64,000 bases of DNA. Source: Planosporangium thailandense. GTDB lineage: Bacteria > Actinomycetota > Actinomycetes > Mycobacteriales > Micromonosporaceae. The notes beneath the pieces were generated by a model. It saw only the letters and a program-made list of their open reading frames with translations. It was not told where the DNA came from and made no database searches. Below are positions 53,735 through 61,425 of this stretch, piece by piece; the first letter of the stretch is position 1; the number at the start of each line of letters is the position of its first letter. Both the position numbers and the translations under genes were made by a program. The stretch lies in contig NZ_JAATVY010000011.1 of NCBI RefSeq assembly GCF_011947195.1, positions 1-64,000 on the forward strand. The letters are read 5' to 3'.

Positions 53735-55155
53735 AGCTTGAAAACCCTCGTCGGCTGCGTGGAGACCAGGTCGACCGCGGTCTGCGCGGCCTCGTCCTCG
53801 GACAACCGGTAGTCGGCGACGAGGCGGGCCAGCACGCCGGCGTCGACGCGCCGCGACAGGTCGTGGCGGGCCGGGATCGAGCAGAAGGCCCGGGTGTCGT
53901 CCACGAACCCGGAGGTACGGGTGAAGCCCGCGGTCTCACTCACCGCCTCCCGGAACCGGCGCTGGGCCGCCGGCGCGTCCAGGAACCACCAGGGCGACCC
54001 GACGTACAGCGACGGGTAGAACCCGGCGAGCGGCGCCAGCTCCCGCGACCAGACCGTCTCGTCGACGGTGAACACGACCAGGTGGAATCCGGGGTACGTG
54101 CCGTACCGGTTGAGCAGCGGGCGCAGCGCGTCGGTGAACTCGATCCGGATCGGGATGTCGTGGCCGGTGTCGGGGCCGTACCGTTCGAAGGTCGGCAGGT
54201 GGTGGTTGCGCCGCACCCCCGGGTGCAGCGTCATCACCAGCCCGTCGTCGCACGACATCCGGGCCATCTCGGTCAGCATGTGCCGGCGGAACGCCACCGC
54301 CTCGTCGGGCGTGGCCGCGCCGGCAAGCGCCGCCCGGTAGATGCGGGCCGCCTCGGCCGGCCCGAGCGGATCGGTTCGCGCGTCGGGGTGGCTGTGGTCG
54401 GTCGACCGCGCGCCGTGGGCGATGAAGTACCGCCGGCGCTCCGCCAGGGCCTGCAGGTAGCCGGGGTAGTCGCCGGTGTCGACACCGGCCGCCACGCCGA
54501 GCCGGGCGACCGCGTCGGGCCATCCCGGCTGCGCCGGCTCCAGGTACGCGTCGGGCCGAAACGCCGGGATCACCCGCCCGTGCCAGGTCGGGTCGGCGGC
54601 GAGCGCGGCGTGCGCGGCCAGGTCGTCGCACGGGTCGCTGGTGGTGACCAGGACCGCGAGACGGAAGCGGGCGTACAGCGCGCGCGGCCGGTACGCGTCG
54701 TCGCGCAGCCGCGCGGACACCTGGTCGTAGATGGCGTCGGCAGTCGCCGCCGACGGGCGCTCGGTCACCCCGAAAATCTCCGCCAGCTCGGCCTCGAGCC
54801 AGTAGCGCACCGGGGTGCCGCGGAACACCGGCCAGTGTTCGCACAGCAGCCGCCATACCCGCCGCGCCGCGTCCGGCGACAGCGGCCCCTGGCCGACCCC
54901 GAGATCCGCCAGGTCGACTCCGTCGGCGTGCAGTAGCCGGGTGACGTAGTGGTCGGGCGTGACGAACAGGGTCGCGGGATCCGGGAACGGCTGGTTGTCG
55001 AGTAGCAGGTGCGGATCGACGTGACCGTGCGGGGAGATCAGCGGCGCGTCGCGTACCGCGTCGTAGAGCCGGCGGGCGATGTCCCGTACGTGCGGCTCGG
55101 CCGGCAGCAACCGGTCGGGGTGGAGTGCCAGTTCGACGGCGGTCTGGACACCCAT
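53731..55155 (-). CDS. uxaC: Glucuronate isomerase
   Basis: A 474-residue metal-dependent isomerase of the amidohydrolase-like fold converting D-glucuronate to D-fructuronate. The N-terminal block PLISPHGHVDPHLLLDNQPF and the mid-protein GIRRNHHLP-like region (PGVRRNHHLPTF) are UxaC signatures; length is standard. First gene of the operon uxaC-uxuB-gntK-kinase-uidA-uidB, each joined by 4-base overlaps up to uidA. Divergent from the larA-like gene over 112 bp. Confidence 0.94.
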   Translation of the reverse strand: MGVQTAVELALHPDRLLPAEPHVRDIARRLYDAVRDAPLISPHGHVDPHLLLDNQPFPDPATLFVTPDHYVTRLLHADGVDLADLGVGQGPLSPDAARRVWRLLCEHWPVFRGTPVRYWLEAELAEIFGVTERPSAATADAIYDQVSARLRDDAYRPRALYARFRLAVLVTTSDPCDDLAAHAALAADPTWHGRVIPAFRPDAYLEPAQPGWPDAVARLGVAAGVDTGDYPGYLQALAERRRYFIAHGARSTDHSHPDARTDPLGPAEAARIYRAALAGAATPDEAVAFRRHMLTEMARMSCDDGLVMTLHPGVRRNHHLPTFERYGPDTGHDIPIRIEFTDALRPLLNRYGTYPGFHLVVFTVDETVWSRELAPLAGFYPSLYVGSPWWFLDAPAAQRRFREAVSETAGFTRTSGFVDDTRAFCSIPARHDLSRRVDAGVLARLVADYRLSEDEAAQTAVDLVSTQPTRVFKL

Positions 55156-55221
55156 AGGTCAAGCATGGCCACGCCGGCTCCGGCCTCGCCAATCGGATTG
55201 TGCGTCCGCGGGTGGGGAAAT

Positions 55222-55232
55222 TGTCCTGGACA
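55222..55232. promoter_or_regulatory. Palindromic operator candidate in the uxaC / larA-like divergent promoter
   Basis: TGTCC-T-GGACA, a perfect 11-bp dyad lying 67 bp from the uxaC start and 36 bp from the larA-like start. GntR-type regulators of uronate genes bind short dyads of similar style. No regulator gene is in this cluster. Confidence 0.5.
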
Positions 55233-55267
55233 CACCCATCGGCGGGAGCTTCGCGAAGGAGCCGGCC

Positions 55268-56635
55268 ATGACCGAGACAGCGCCGCACACGCGGCAGGGG
55301 ACCGCTGTGGCGAGGATCGGTGGGCCCGGGGTGACGCTCTCCGACGAGCAGGTCCGCGCCTTCGTCCACGAACAGCTCCGGGAGGTCGACCTGGACGGGC
55401 GCAGCCTCTGCGTCCTGGTATCCGACGGCACCCGTACCTGCCCGCTGCCGCTGTTGCTGTCCGCGTTGCACGGCGCCGTCCACGGCCGCGTCAGCCGGCT
55501 GACCGTCCTGGTCGCGCTCGGCACCCATCCCGCGATGACCGAGGCGGCGCTCGCGATGCATCTGGGCTACCCCGAGGGCGGGCTGCGGGAGCGCTATCCG
55601 GACACCGCCGTGCGCAATCACGAGTGGTGGGACCCGGCCACCTTCGTCGATCTCGGCACGATCACGGCCGACCGCATCGCCGAGCTGTCCGACGGGATGC
55701 TGCGCCAGCGCGTGGACGTACGGATCAACCGGGCCGTGGTGGACCACGACCTCACGGTCATCGTCAGCCCCGTCTTCCCCCACGAGGTCGTCGGGTTCTC
55801 CGGTGGCAACAAGTACCTGTTCCCAGGGGTTTCCGGGCGGGAGCCCATCGACGTCTCGCACTGGTTGGGCGCGCTGATCACCAGCGCCAGGATCATCGGA
55901 ACTCGTGGCGTCACCCCGGTCCGGGCGCTCATCGACGAGGCCGCCGCGATGGTTCCCGGCGAGCGGCTCGCGCTGTGCATGGTGACGGGTGCGGGGAAGG
56001 CCCGCTCGGAGCCGGAGGAGATCGCACCCGCCAAGGCGGCCCAGACACCGGCGGACCTGCCACCGGCCGGCGAGACCGCGGTCCGCCTGCACGCCATGAC
56101 GTTCGGCGAGCCGCAGGCCGCCTGGGCGGCGGCCGCGGACGTCTCGGCCGCCACGCACATCCGCTACCTCGACGCCCCGGTGCACAGGGTGTTGTCGATC
56201 CTCCCGACCCGGTACGACGACCTGTGGACCGGAGCCAAGGGCTTCTACAAGGTCGAGCCGATCGTCGCCGACGGCGGCCAGGTCGTCATCTACGCCCCGC
56301 ACATCCACGAGATCAGCGCGACGCACCCCCAGATCGCCGAGATCGGGTACCACTGCCGCGACTACTACGTCAAACAGTGGGACCGGTTCTGCAACTACCA
56401 CTGGGGCGACCTGGCGCACTCCACCCACCTGCGTGGCGCCGGCACCTACGACCCCGAGCACGGCGAAGACGACCGCGTCACCGTCACCCTCGCCACGGGT
56501 ATCCCTGCCGACCAGGTCCGCGCGGTGAACCTCGACTACCTCGACCCCGCCTCGATCGACATCGGGGCCTGGGGCGCGGACCCGGACACCCTCGTCGTCC
56601 CCGACGCCGGTGAGGACCTGTTCCGCCTGCGCTGA
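55268..56635 (+). CDS. LarA-family nickel-pincer hydroxyacid racemase/epimerase, proposed mannonate/gluconate 2-epimerase
   Basis: A 455-residue member of the lactate racemase superfamily (DUF2088). Residues expected for nickel-pincer catalysis are all visible: D53 and R56 (SDGTR), the catalytic histidines H87 (GTHPAMT) and H172 (FPHEVVGFSGG), K182 (GGNKYLFPG) for covalent cofactor attachment, and nickel ligand H198 (DVSHW). Spacing H172-K182-H198 is identical to Lactiplantibacillus H174-K184-H200. It is a functional-looking enzyme, not just a DUF. AAGGAG precedes ATG 55268. It is divergent from uxaC-uxuB-gntK, and larEBC lies 11 kb away. D-mannonate and D-gluconate are C2 epimers, and the superfamily is reported to include aldonate 2-epimerases, so mannonate-gluconate epimerase is my proposed role. 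Lactate or another 2-hydroxyacid remains possible. Confidence 0.88.
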   Translation: MTETAPHTRQGTAVARIGGPGVTLSDEQVRAFVHEQLREVDLDGRSLCVLVSDGTRTCPLPLLLSALHGAVHGRVSRLTVLVALGTHPAMTEAALAMHLGYPEGGLRERYPDTAVRNHEWWDPATFVDLGTITADRIAELSDGMLRQRVDVRINRAVVDHDLTVIVSPVFPHEVVGFSGGNKYLFPGVSGREPIDVSHWLGALITSARIIGTRGVTPVRALIDEAAAMVPGERLALCMVTGAGKARSEPEEIAPAKAAQTPADLPPAGETAVRLHAMTFGEPQAAWAAAADVSAATHIRYLDAPVHRVLSILPTRYDDLWTGAKGFYKVEPIVADGGQVVIYAPHIHEISATHPQIAEIGYHCRDYYVKQWDRFCNYHWGDLAHSTHLRGAGTYDPEHGEDDRVTVTLATGIPADQVRAVNLDYLDPASIDIGAWGADPDTLVVPDAGEDLFRLR

Positions 56636-56701
56636 GCGGTCGGGTCCCCCGCGGCGTCCGGGCACTGCGCGGCAGACCGCAGGCGAGGCGATCGCCGCGG
56701 C

Positions 56702-57550
56702 TCACCCGGCATACTCCCGAACGGGCAGGCCGCGCACGCCGACCGCGGCCCGGAACAGCGAGCCGGCCACCGGATCGTCGCCGGCTTCGAGGCCTTCGCG
56801 TGACGTGGTGATGAACAACGTGTCCAGGTGTGGGCCGCCGAACGTGCAGGCGGTGACCATCCTGGTCGGTAGCTCGATCACCTCGTCGACCACGCCGTCC
56901 GGGGTGTAGCGGCGCACCGCACCGCCCTTGTGGAGCGCCACCCACACCCCTCCGTCGGCATCGACCGTCAGGCCGTCGGGGCGGCCAGCCTCGAGCGGGA
57001 TACTCACAAACGGGCGCCGGCCGGTCAGTCCGGAGCCTCGGTCGTAGTCGAACACGGCGACGCGCTGGGTGGCGGTGTCGTTGTAGTAAGCGCGGGTGCC
57101 GTCCGGGCTCCACTCCAGGCCGTTCGAGATGGTCACTCCGTCCAGCACCACCTGTACGGACCGGTCGGGGTCGAGCCGGTACAGCGCGCCGGCGCCCGGT
57201 CGCTGGTCGTACGCCATCGATCCGCAGTAGAAGCGGCCGTCCGGATCGCATCCGCCGTCGTTCATCCGCACGCTGTCGTCGGTCCACAGTTCGGGCAGGT
57301 GGGTGAGCGTGCCGTCGGCGTCCTCGACGGCAAAGCCCCGCTCGACGCCGATGACAGCACCGCCCCGGCGGCGCGGCCGAACGGCGGCGGCGACCCGGCC
57401 GACGTGGCGCCGGGTGATCGTCGCGTCCGTTGCCAGGGACAGCACATCGCCGGCAAGCATGTCGACCCAACGCAGCCCGCCCCAGAGCGAGGACCACACG
57501 GGCCCCTCGCCGTGGTAGGTCACCGGGCCGGTTACCTGGTCAGGACGCAC
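56702..57550 (-). CDS. SMP-30/gluconolactonase-like protein
   Basis: A 282-residue six-bladed beta-propeller lactonase of the SMP-30/regucalcin family. Metal-ligand positions are present in HGEGPVW (Glu), ISNGLEWSPDG (Asn) and RPDGLTVDADGG (Asp). The start is GTG 57550 with GGAGG upstream; a longer frame to 57940 is unsupported. It probably hydrolyses an aldono-lactone such as glucono-lactone to gluconate, which would enter at gluconokinase. Convergent with the LarA-like gene. Confidence 0.87.
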   Translation of the reverse strand: MRPDQVTGPVTYHGEGPVWSSLWGGLRWVDMLAGDVLSLATDATITRRHVGRVAAAVRPRRRGGAVIGVERGFAVEDADGTLTHLPELWTDDSVRMNDGGCDPDGRFYCGSMAYDQRPGAGALYRLDPDRSVQVVLDGVTISNGLEWSPDGTRAYYNDTATQRVAVFDYDRGSGLTGRRPFVSIPLEAGRPDGLTVDADGGVWVALHKGGAVRRYTPDGVVDEVIELPTRMVTACTFGGPHLDTLFITTSREGLEAGDDPVAGSLFRAAVGVRGLPVREYAG

Positions 57551-57627
57551 TCGTTCGCCTCCGACGGTACGTGCCAAAGCTACCAGCGAAGGGTGGTGCC
57601 GACCCTGTCGCCGTCGGCGGCCTCCTC

Positions 57628-57673
57628 GCCGTCGCCACTCGAGCCCCGCGGCCGTCGCCACTCGAGCCCCGCG
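57628..57673. repeat. Perfect tandem duplication of 23 bp
   Basis: A unit beginning GCCGTCGCCACTCGAG and ending CCCCGCG occurs at 57628-57650 and, identically, at 57651-57673, in the 289-bp gap between the divergent gluconolactonase and sugar porter genes. No other repeat copies seen. It may alter spacing of promoter elements. Confidence 0.85.
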
Positions 57674-57839
57674 CTCCGGCGGCATCCCGCCGAGAACGAC
57701 GTGTCCGGTCCCGGCATACCCGACCACCCGGCGGGCAGGTCGCCCGGTACGGGATCGCCCAGCGGCCCAGCCGGCGGGTTCGGTGCTCATCCGGTTGGTG
57801 CGCCGACCGCGCGAGCCCGGGACGACGCGGAGGAACCCC

Positions 57840-59279
57840 ATGACCACCGGTATCGCCACGACGTCGACGTCGAGTAGTCCCCTGGCCGAGGTCCCCGTCG
57901 AGGGCCAGCGCAAGGTCCGCCGCTGGGGAATCATCATCACACTGGGCAGCTTCCTGTTCGGCTACGACACCGGGGTCGTGTCCGGGGCGCTGCTGTTCAT
58001 CCGGCGCGACTTCGGCCTCAACGCCCTCGAACAGGGCTCGGTGGTGAGCGTGCTGCTGCTGGGCGCGATCGTCGGCGCGCTGGCCACCGGGCGGGTGGCC
58101 GACCGGATCGGGCGGCGCAAGACGCTGTTCGGCCTGGCGGTGGTGTTCGTGATCGGGATCGCGGTCGCGGCGCTCGCGACCGGCTACGGGATGCTGCTGG
58201 TGGGCCGGATCGTGATGGGCCTGGGAGTCGGCGGAGTGTCGGCGATCGTGCCGACGTACCTGTCGGAGATCTCGCCACCGCAGATCCGCGGCCGGGTACT
58301 GACCCTCAACCAGTTACTCATCACCGTCGGCCTGCTCGTCTCCTACCTGGTGGACCTGGCGTTCAGCGGCGCGCAGAACTGGCGGGCCATGTTCGCCGTC
58401 GGTGCGATCCCGGCGATCGCGCTGGCCCTCTGCTGCGCGCGGCTGCCCGAGTCGCCCGCCTGGCTGATCACGAACGGGCGAACCGCCCGGGCGAAGGCGA
58501 TGATCGAGTCGGTCGTCGACGCGCCGACCGCCGACGCTTACGTCGAGGGGTTCCAGCGGCAGGAGGCGCAGCGGCGGCGGGAGCGCGCGCCCGAGGAGAA
58601 GCAGGGGCTGCGCGTCCTGCTGGCGCCACGGGTTCGCGCCGCGCTGGTCGTGGGGCTCACCCTCGCCGCCATCCAGCAGTTCGGCGGGATCAACACGATC
58701 ATGTACTACGCGCCGACCATCATGGGGGAGACCGGCCTGAGCGCCTCGAACTCGATTGTCTACTCGGTGTTCATCGGGGTCATCAACCTGGCGATGACGG
58801 TCGTGTCGCTGCGGCTGATCGACCGGGTCGGGCGCCGGCCGCTGCTGCTCGCGTCGCTGGCGGGCATGCTCGTCACGGTGGCGCTGCTGGGGCTGTCGTT
58901 CGTGGTGCCGCTCGGCCCGGTCGTCACGCTGGTGTTCATGCTGCTGTACATCATGTCGTTCGCGATCGGCATGGGGCCGGTGTTCTGGGTGCTGCTGGGC
59001 GAGATCTTCCCGCCCCGGGAGCGCGCCGAGGGCGTCGGCGCCGGCTCGATGGTGAACTGGCTGTCGAACTTCGTGGTGTCGCTGGCGTTCCTGCCGGTGG
59101 TGACCGCGATCGGGCAGGGGCAGACGTTCTGGGTGTTCGCGGTCATCTGCGCGGTCGGGCTGTGGTTCGTCGCGCGCTACGTGCCCGAGACCCGCAACCG
59201 CAGGTTCGACCAGGTCAACGCCGACCTGCAAACGCGCTGGACCGGCCGGGCGCGAGGCACCGCGCCGCAGCCCGCGTGA
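57840..59279 (+). CDS. MFS sugar:proton symporter (sugar porter family)
   Basis: A 479-residue, 12-helix major facilitator of the sugar porter family. Signatures: LFGYDTGVVSGALLF, DRIGRRK, PESPAWL, QQFGGINTIMYYAPTI and the closing PETRNR. Relatives carry xylose, arabinose, myo-inositol or glucose. Placed beside gluconolactonase and the uronate genes, it may import a uronic or aldonic acid or a parent sugar. Start ATG 57840 with GGAGGA; trims a 19-residue leader. Confidence 0.92.
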   Translation: MTTGIATTSTSSSPLAEVPVEGQRKVRRWGIIITLGSFLFGYDTGVVSGALLFIRRDFGLNALEQGSVVSVLLLGAIVGALATGRVADRIGRRKTLFGLAVVFVIGIAVAALATGYGMLLVGRIVMGLGVGGVSAIVPTYLSEISPPQIRGRVLTLNQLLITVGLLVSYLVDLAFSGAQNWRAMFAVGAIPAIALALCCARLPESPAWLITNGRTARAKAMIESVVDAPTADAYVEGFQRQEAQRRRERAPEEKQGLRVLLAPRVRAALVVGLTLAAIQQFGGINTIMYYAPTIMGETGLSASNSIVYSVFIGVINLAMTVVSLRLIDRVGRRPLLLASLAGMLVTVALLGLSFVVPLGPVVTLVFMLLYIMSFAIGMGPVFWVLLGEIFPPRERAEGVGAGSMVNWLSNFVVSLAFLPVVTAIGQGQTFWVFAVICAVGLWFVARYVPETRNRRFDQVNADLQTRWTGRARGTAPQPA

Positions 59280-59290
59280 GCCCGACGTCG

Positions 59291-59315
59291 CGCGCGCCGG
59301 CTGAATGGGCGCGCG
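59291..59315 (+). terminator. Terminator after the sugar porter gene
   Basis: CGCGCGCC, 9-nt loop, GGCGCGCG: an 8-bp stem starting 12 bp past the stop codon. Confidence 0.6.
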
Positions 59316-59339
59316 GTGCGGCTGGGTAGGGAACCGGTC

Positions 59340-60290
59340 ATGACACGGCGGCGCGGCCGACACGACGGTCAGAGCGGAGCGAGTCTCCATACGGTGCTGA
59401 CGGCCGTGGGGGCGAACGTTCTCGTCGCGGTGGCCAAGGGCGTGGCCGCGCTGGTCACCGGATCCGCCGCCCTGTGGGCCGAGACCTTGCACTCGATCGC
59501 CGACACCGGCAATGAGCTGCTGTTGTTTGTCGGCCTGCGCCGGTCGAAGAAGAAGGAGGACTTGGAGCATCCGTTCGGGTACGGCCAGGAGCGCTACTTC
59601 TGGGCCTTCCTCGCTGCGCTCGGGATCTTCCTGATCGGTGGAGTGCTCTCGATCATCGAGGGTGTCCGCAGCCTGCTGCGACCGGAGCCACTGTCCTCGC
59701 CGTGGGTCGGCATCGCCGTGCTCGTCGCCGCAGCGTGCTTCGAGGGGTACTCGTGGGGCGTGGCGCGCCGGCAGCTTCGCGTCCGCGCCCGGGAACTGCA
59801 CCGTACCCTGGCCGAACATCTGATCCGGGCATCCGACCCGACCGCGACCACGGTGTACCTGGAGGACAGCGCCGCGCTGGTCGGTATCGCCCTCGCGCTG
59901 GCCGCGCTGGTCCTGCACCTTCTCACCGGTTGGGCTGGATGGGACGGGCTGGCGAGCATCTGCATCGGGCTGCTGCTGATAGCGGTGGCGGCGCTGCTCG
60001 CCCGCCGGTCGAAGGCGTTGCTCATCGACGAGTCGGCGCCCCAGGACGTGGTGCGACCGATCCGGGACGCCATCGTCCGGCCCGACTGGGTCGCTGACGT
60101 CCGAGCCCTCGACGTCATCTTCGTGGGCCCGGCGGAACTGTTGGTGATCGCCCGCGTCGTGCCGGTGCCCGACGCTGTCGAGGTGCCAGCGCGCGACCTG
60201 GTCAAGCGCGTCGACGGGTTGCGCCAGGAGTTGCTGCGCGCGCCGGCCATCACCGAGGCGGCCGTCACCGTCGAGGACGTCCCCCGGTGA
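59340..60290 (+). CDS. Cation diffusion facilitator (CDF) family exporter
   Basis: A 316-residue six-helix CDF transporter exporting divalent metals such as Zn, Fe, Mn or Ni in exchange for protons. Metal-site HSIAD-type motif (ETLHSIADTGNE, residues 45-56) and the second-half EDSAALVGI (about residues 174-182) are present, followed by a short cytoplasmic domain. The metal is not predictable here. Convergent with ackA. CDF genes appear in some DosR regulons, but no box was found before this one. Confidence 0.88.
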   Translation: MTRRRGRHDGQSGASLHTVLTAVGANVLVAVAKGVAALVTGSAALWAETLHSIADTGNELLLFVGLRRSKKKEDLEHPFGYGQERYFWAFLAALGIFLIGGVLSIIEGVRSLLRPEPLSSPWVGIAVLVAAACFEGYSWGVARRQLRVRARELHRTLAEHLIRASDPTATTVYLEDSAALVGIALALAALVLHLLTGWAGWDGLASICIGLLLIAVAALLARRSKALLIDESAPQDVVRPIRDAIVRPDWVADVRALDVIFVGPAELLVIARVVPVPDAVEVPARDLVKRVDGLRQELLRAPAITEAAVTVEDVPR

Positions 60291-60303
60291 GCGCTCCGCG
60301 TGC

Positions 60304-61422
60304 TCACTGGCGCGGGTGGTGGGGGACCAGTGCGACGAGGTCGACCACCTGGCGGGTGACTTCGAGGTCCTCCCGGGCGGTCACGACGACCGTGCGTACC
60401 CGTGCCCCGTCCGCGCTGATGTCGGCGTCCGCGTGCGCCGCCTCGTTGGCGTCCGGGGCGACGCCCACGCCCAGGTACGCCAGGCGGGTCGCGACGCGGG
60501 CCCGGACGACCGCCGCGCGCTCGCCGATGCCGCCGGTCATCACCAGCACGTCCAGCCCGCCCACGGCGGCCGTCATCGCCGCGATCTCCCGGCACAGCCG
60601 ATGGATGAACACGTCGAACGCCAGCGCGCAGTCAGGATCGCCGGCGGCCCGGCCGGCGAGCACGTCCCGCAGATCACCGGAGGTACCCGACAGGCCCTTC
60701 AACCCGGACCGGGTCTCCAGCGCCTCGTTGAGCTCCCCGACAGGTACGCCGCCGTGTTGCAGCAGCCACATCAGCAGCCCCGGATCCACGTCACCGGAGC
60801 GGGTCACCATCACCAACCCGGCCAGCGGGGTGAACCCCATCGTCGTGTCCAGGCAGACGCCGTCGCGGACCGCGGCCAGCGACGCCCCGGCGCCGAGGTG
60901 GCAGGAGACCATCCGGGTACCTGGCAGCGGGACACCGGCGAGCTCCGCGGCCCGCCGGGTGGCATAGGAGTGGGAGAGGCCGTGGAAGCCGTAGCGACGC
61001 AGTCCCCAACGCCCGTTCCACTCCCTCGGCAGCGCGTAGGTGTACGCCTCGGCGGGCAGCGAGGCGTGGAACGCTGTGTCGAAGCACGCCACCGCCGGGG
61101 TCTGCGGCAGCAGGTCGGCCACCACCCGGATAGCGGCGACCGCGCGCGGGTTGTGCAGCGGCGCGAGATCCGTGATCGAGTCCAGGTAGCCGAGCAGTTC
61201 GTCGTCGACGCGGGCGGGCGCCCGGTACCGCGGCCCGCCGTGCACGACCCGGTGGCCCACCGCGTCGATGTGGCCCACGCCCTCGACGAACTGCCGCACC
61301 GGCTCGATATGTGCCCGGCCCGTCCAGCGCTCCACCGTGGTGGCGGCGTGCACGGCGCCGTCCGGGGACACCAGCGACAGCTTCATGCTGCTGGAGCCCG
61401 TGTTGACCACCAGGACCCGCAT
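60304..61422 (-). CDS. ackA: Acetate kinase
   Basis: A 372-residue ASKHA-family kinase making ATP and acetate from acetyl phosphate. The N-terminal phosphate motif is VNTGSSSMKLSL, and HRVVHGG and GFHGLSH blocks follow. Slightly shorter than the usual 400. It begins 3 bp after the phosphoketolase stop, so the pair is one operon, and phosphoketolase-derived acetyl phosphate is its substrate. Confidence 0.95.
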   Translation of the reverse strand: MRVLVVNTGSSSMKLSLVSPDGAVHAATTVERWTGRAHIEPVRQFVEGVGHIDAVGHRVVHGGPRYRAPARVDDELLGYLDSITDLAPLHNPRAVAAIRVVADLLPQTPAVACFDTAFHASLPAEAYTYALPREWNGRWGLRRYGFHGLSHSYATRRAAELAGVPLPGTRMVSCHLGAGASLAAVRDGVCLDTTMGFTPLAGLVMVTRSGDVDPGLLMWLLQHGGVPVGELNEALETRSGLKGLSGTSGDLRDVLAGRAAGDPDCALAFDVFIHRLCREIAAMTAAVGGLDVLVMTGGIGERAAVVRARVATRLAYLGVGVAPDANEAAHADADISADGARVRTVVVTAREDLEVTRQVVDLVALVPHHPRQ

Positions 61423-61425
61423 CGG

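Noticed and set aside
53936-56665. A 909-codon minus-strand open frame across uxaC and the LarA-like gene.
   Set aside because: It crosses a divergent promoter and two well-supported genes; composition is Arg/Ala/Pro-rich without motifs.
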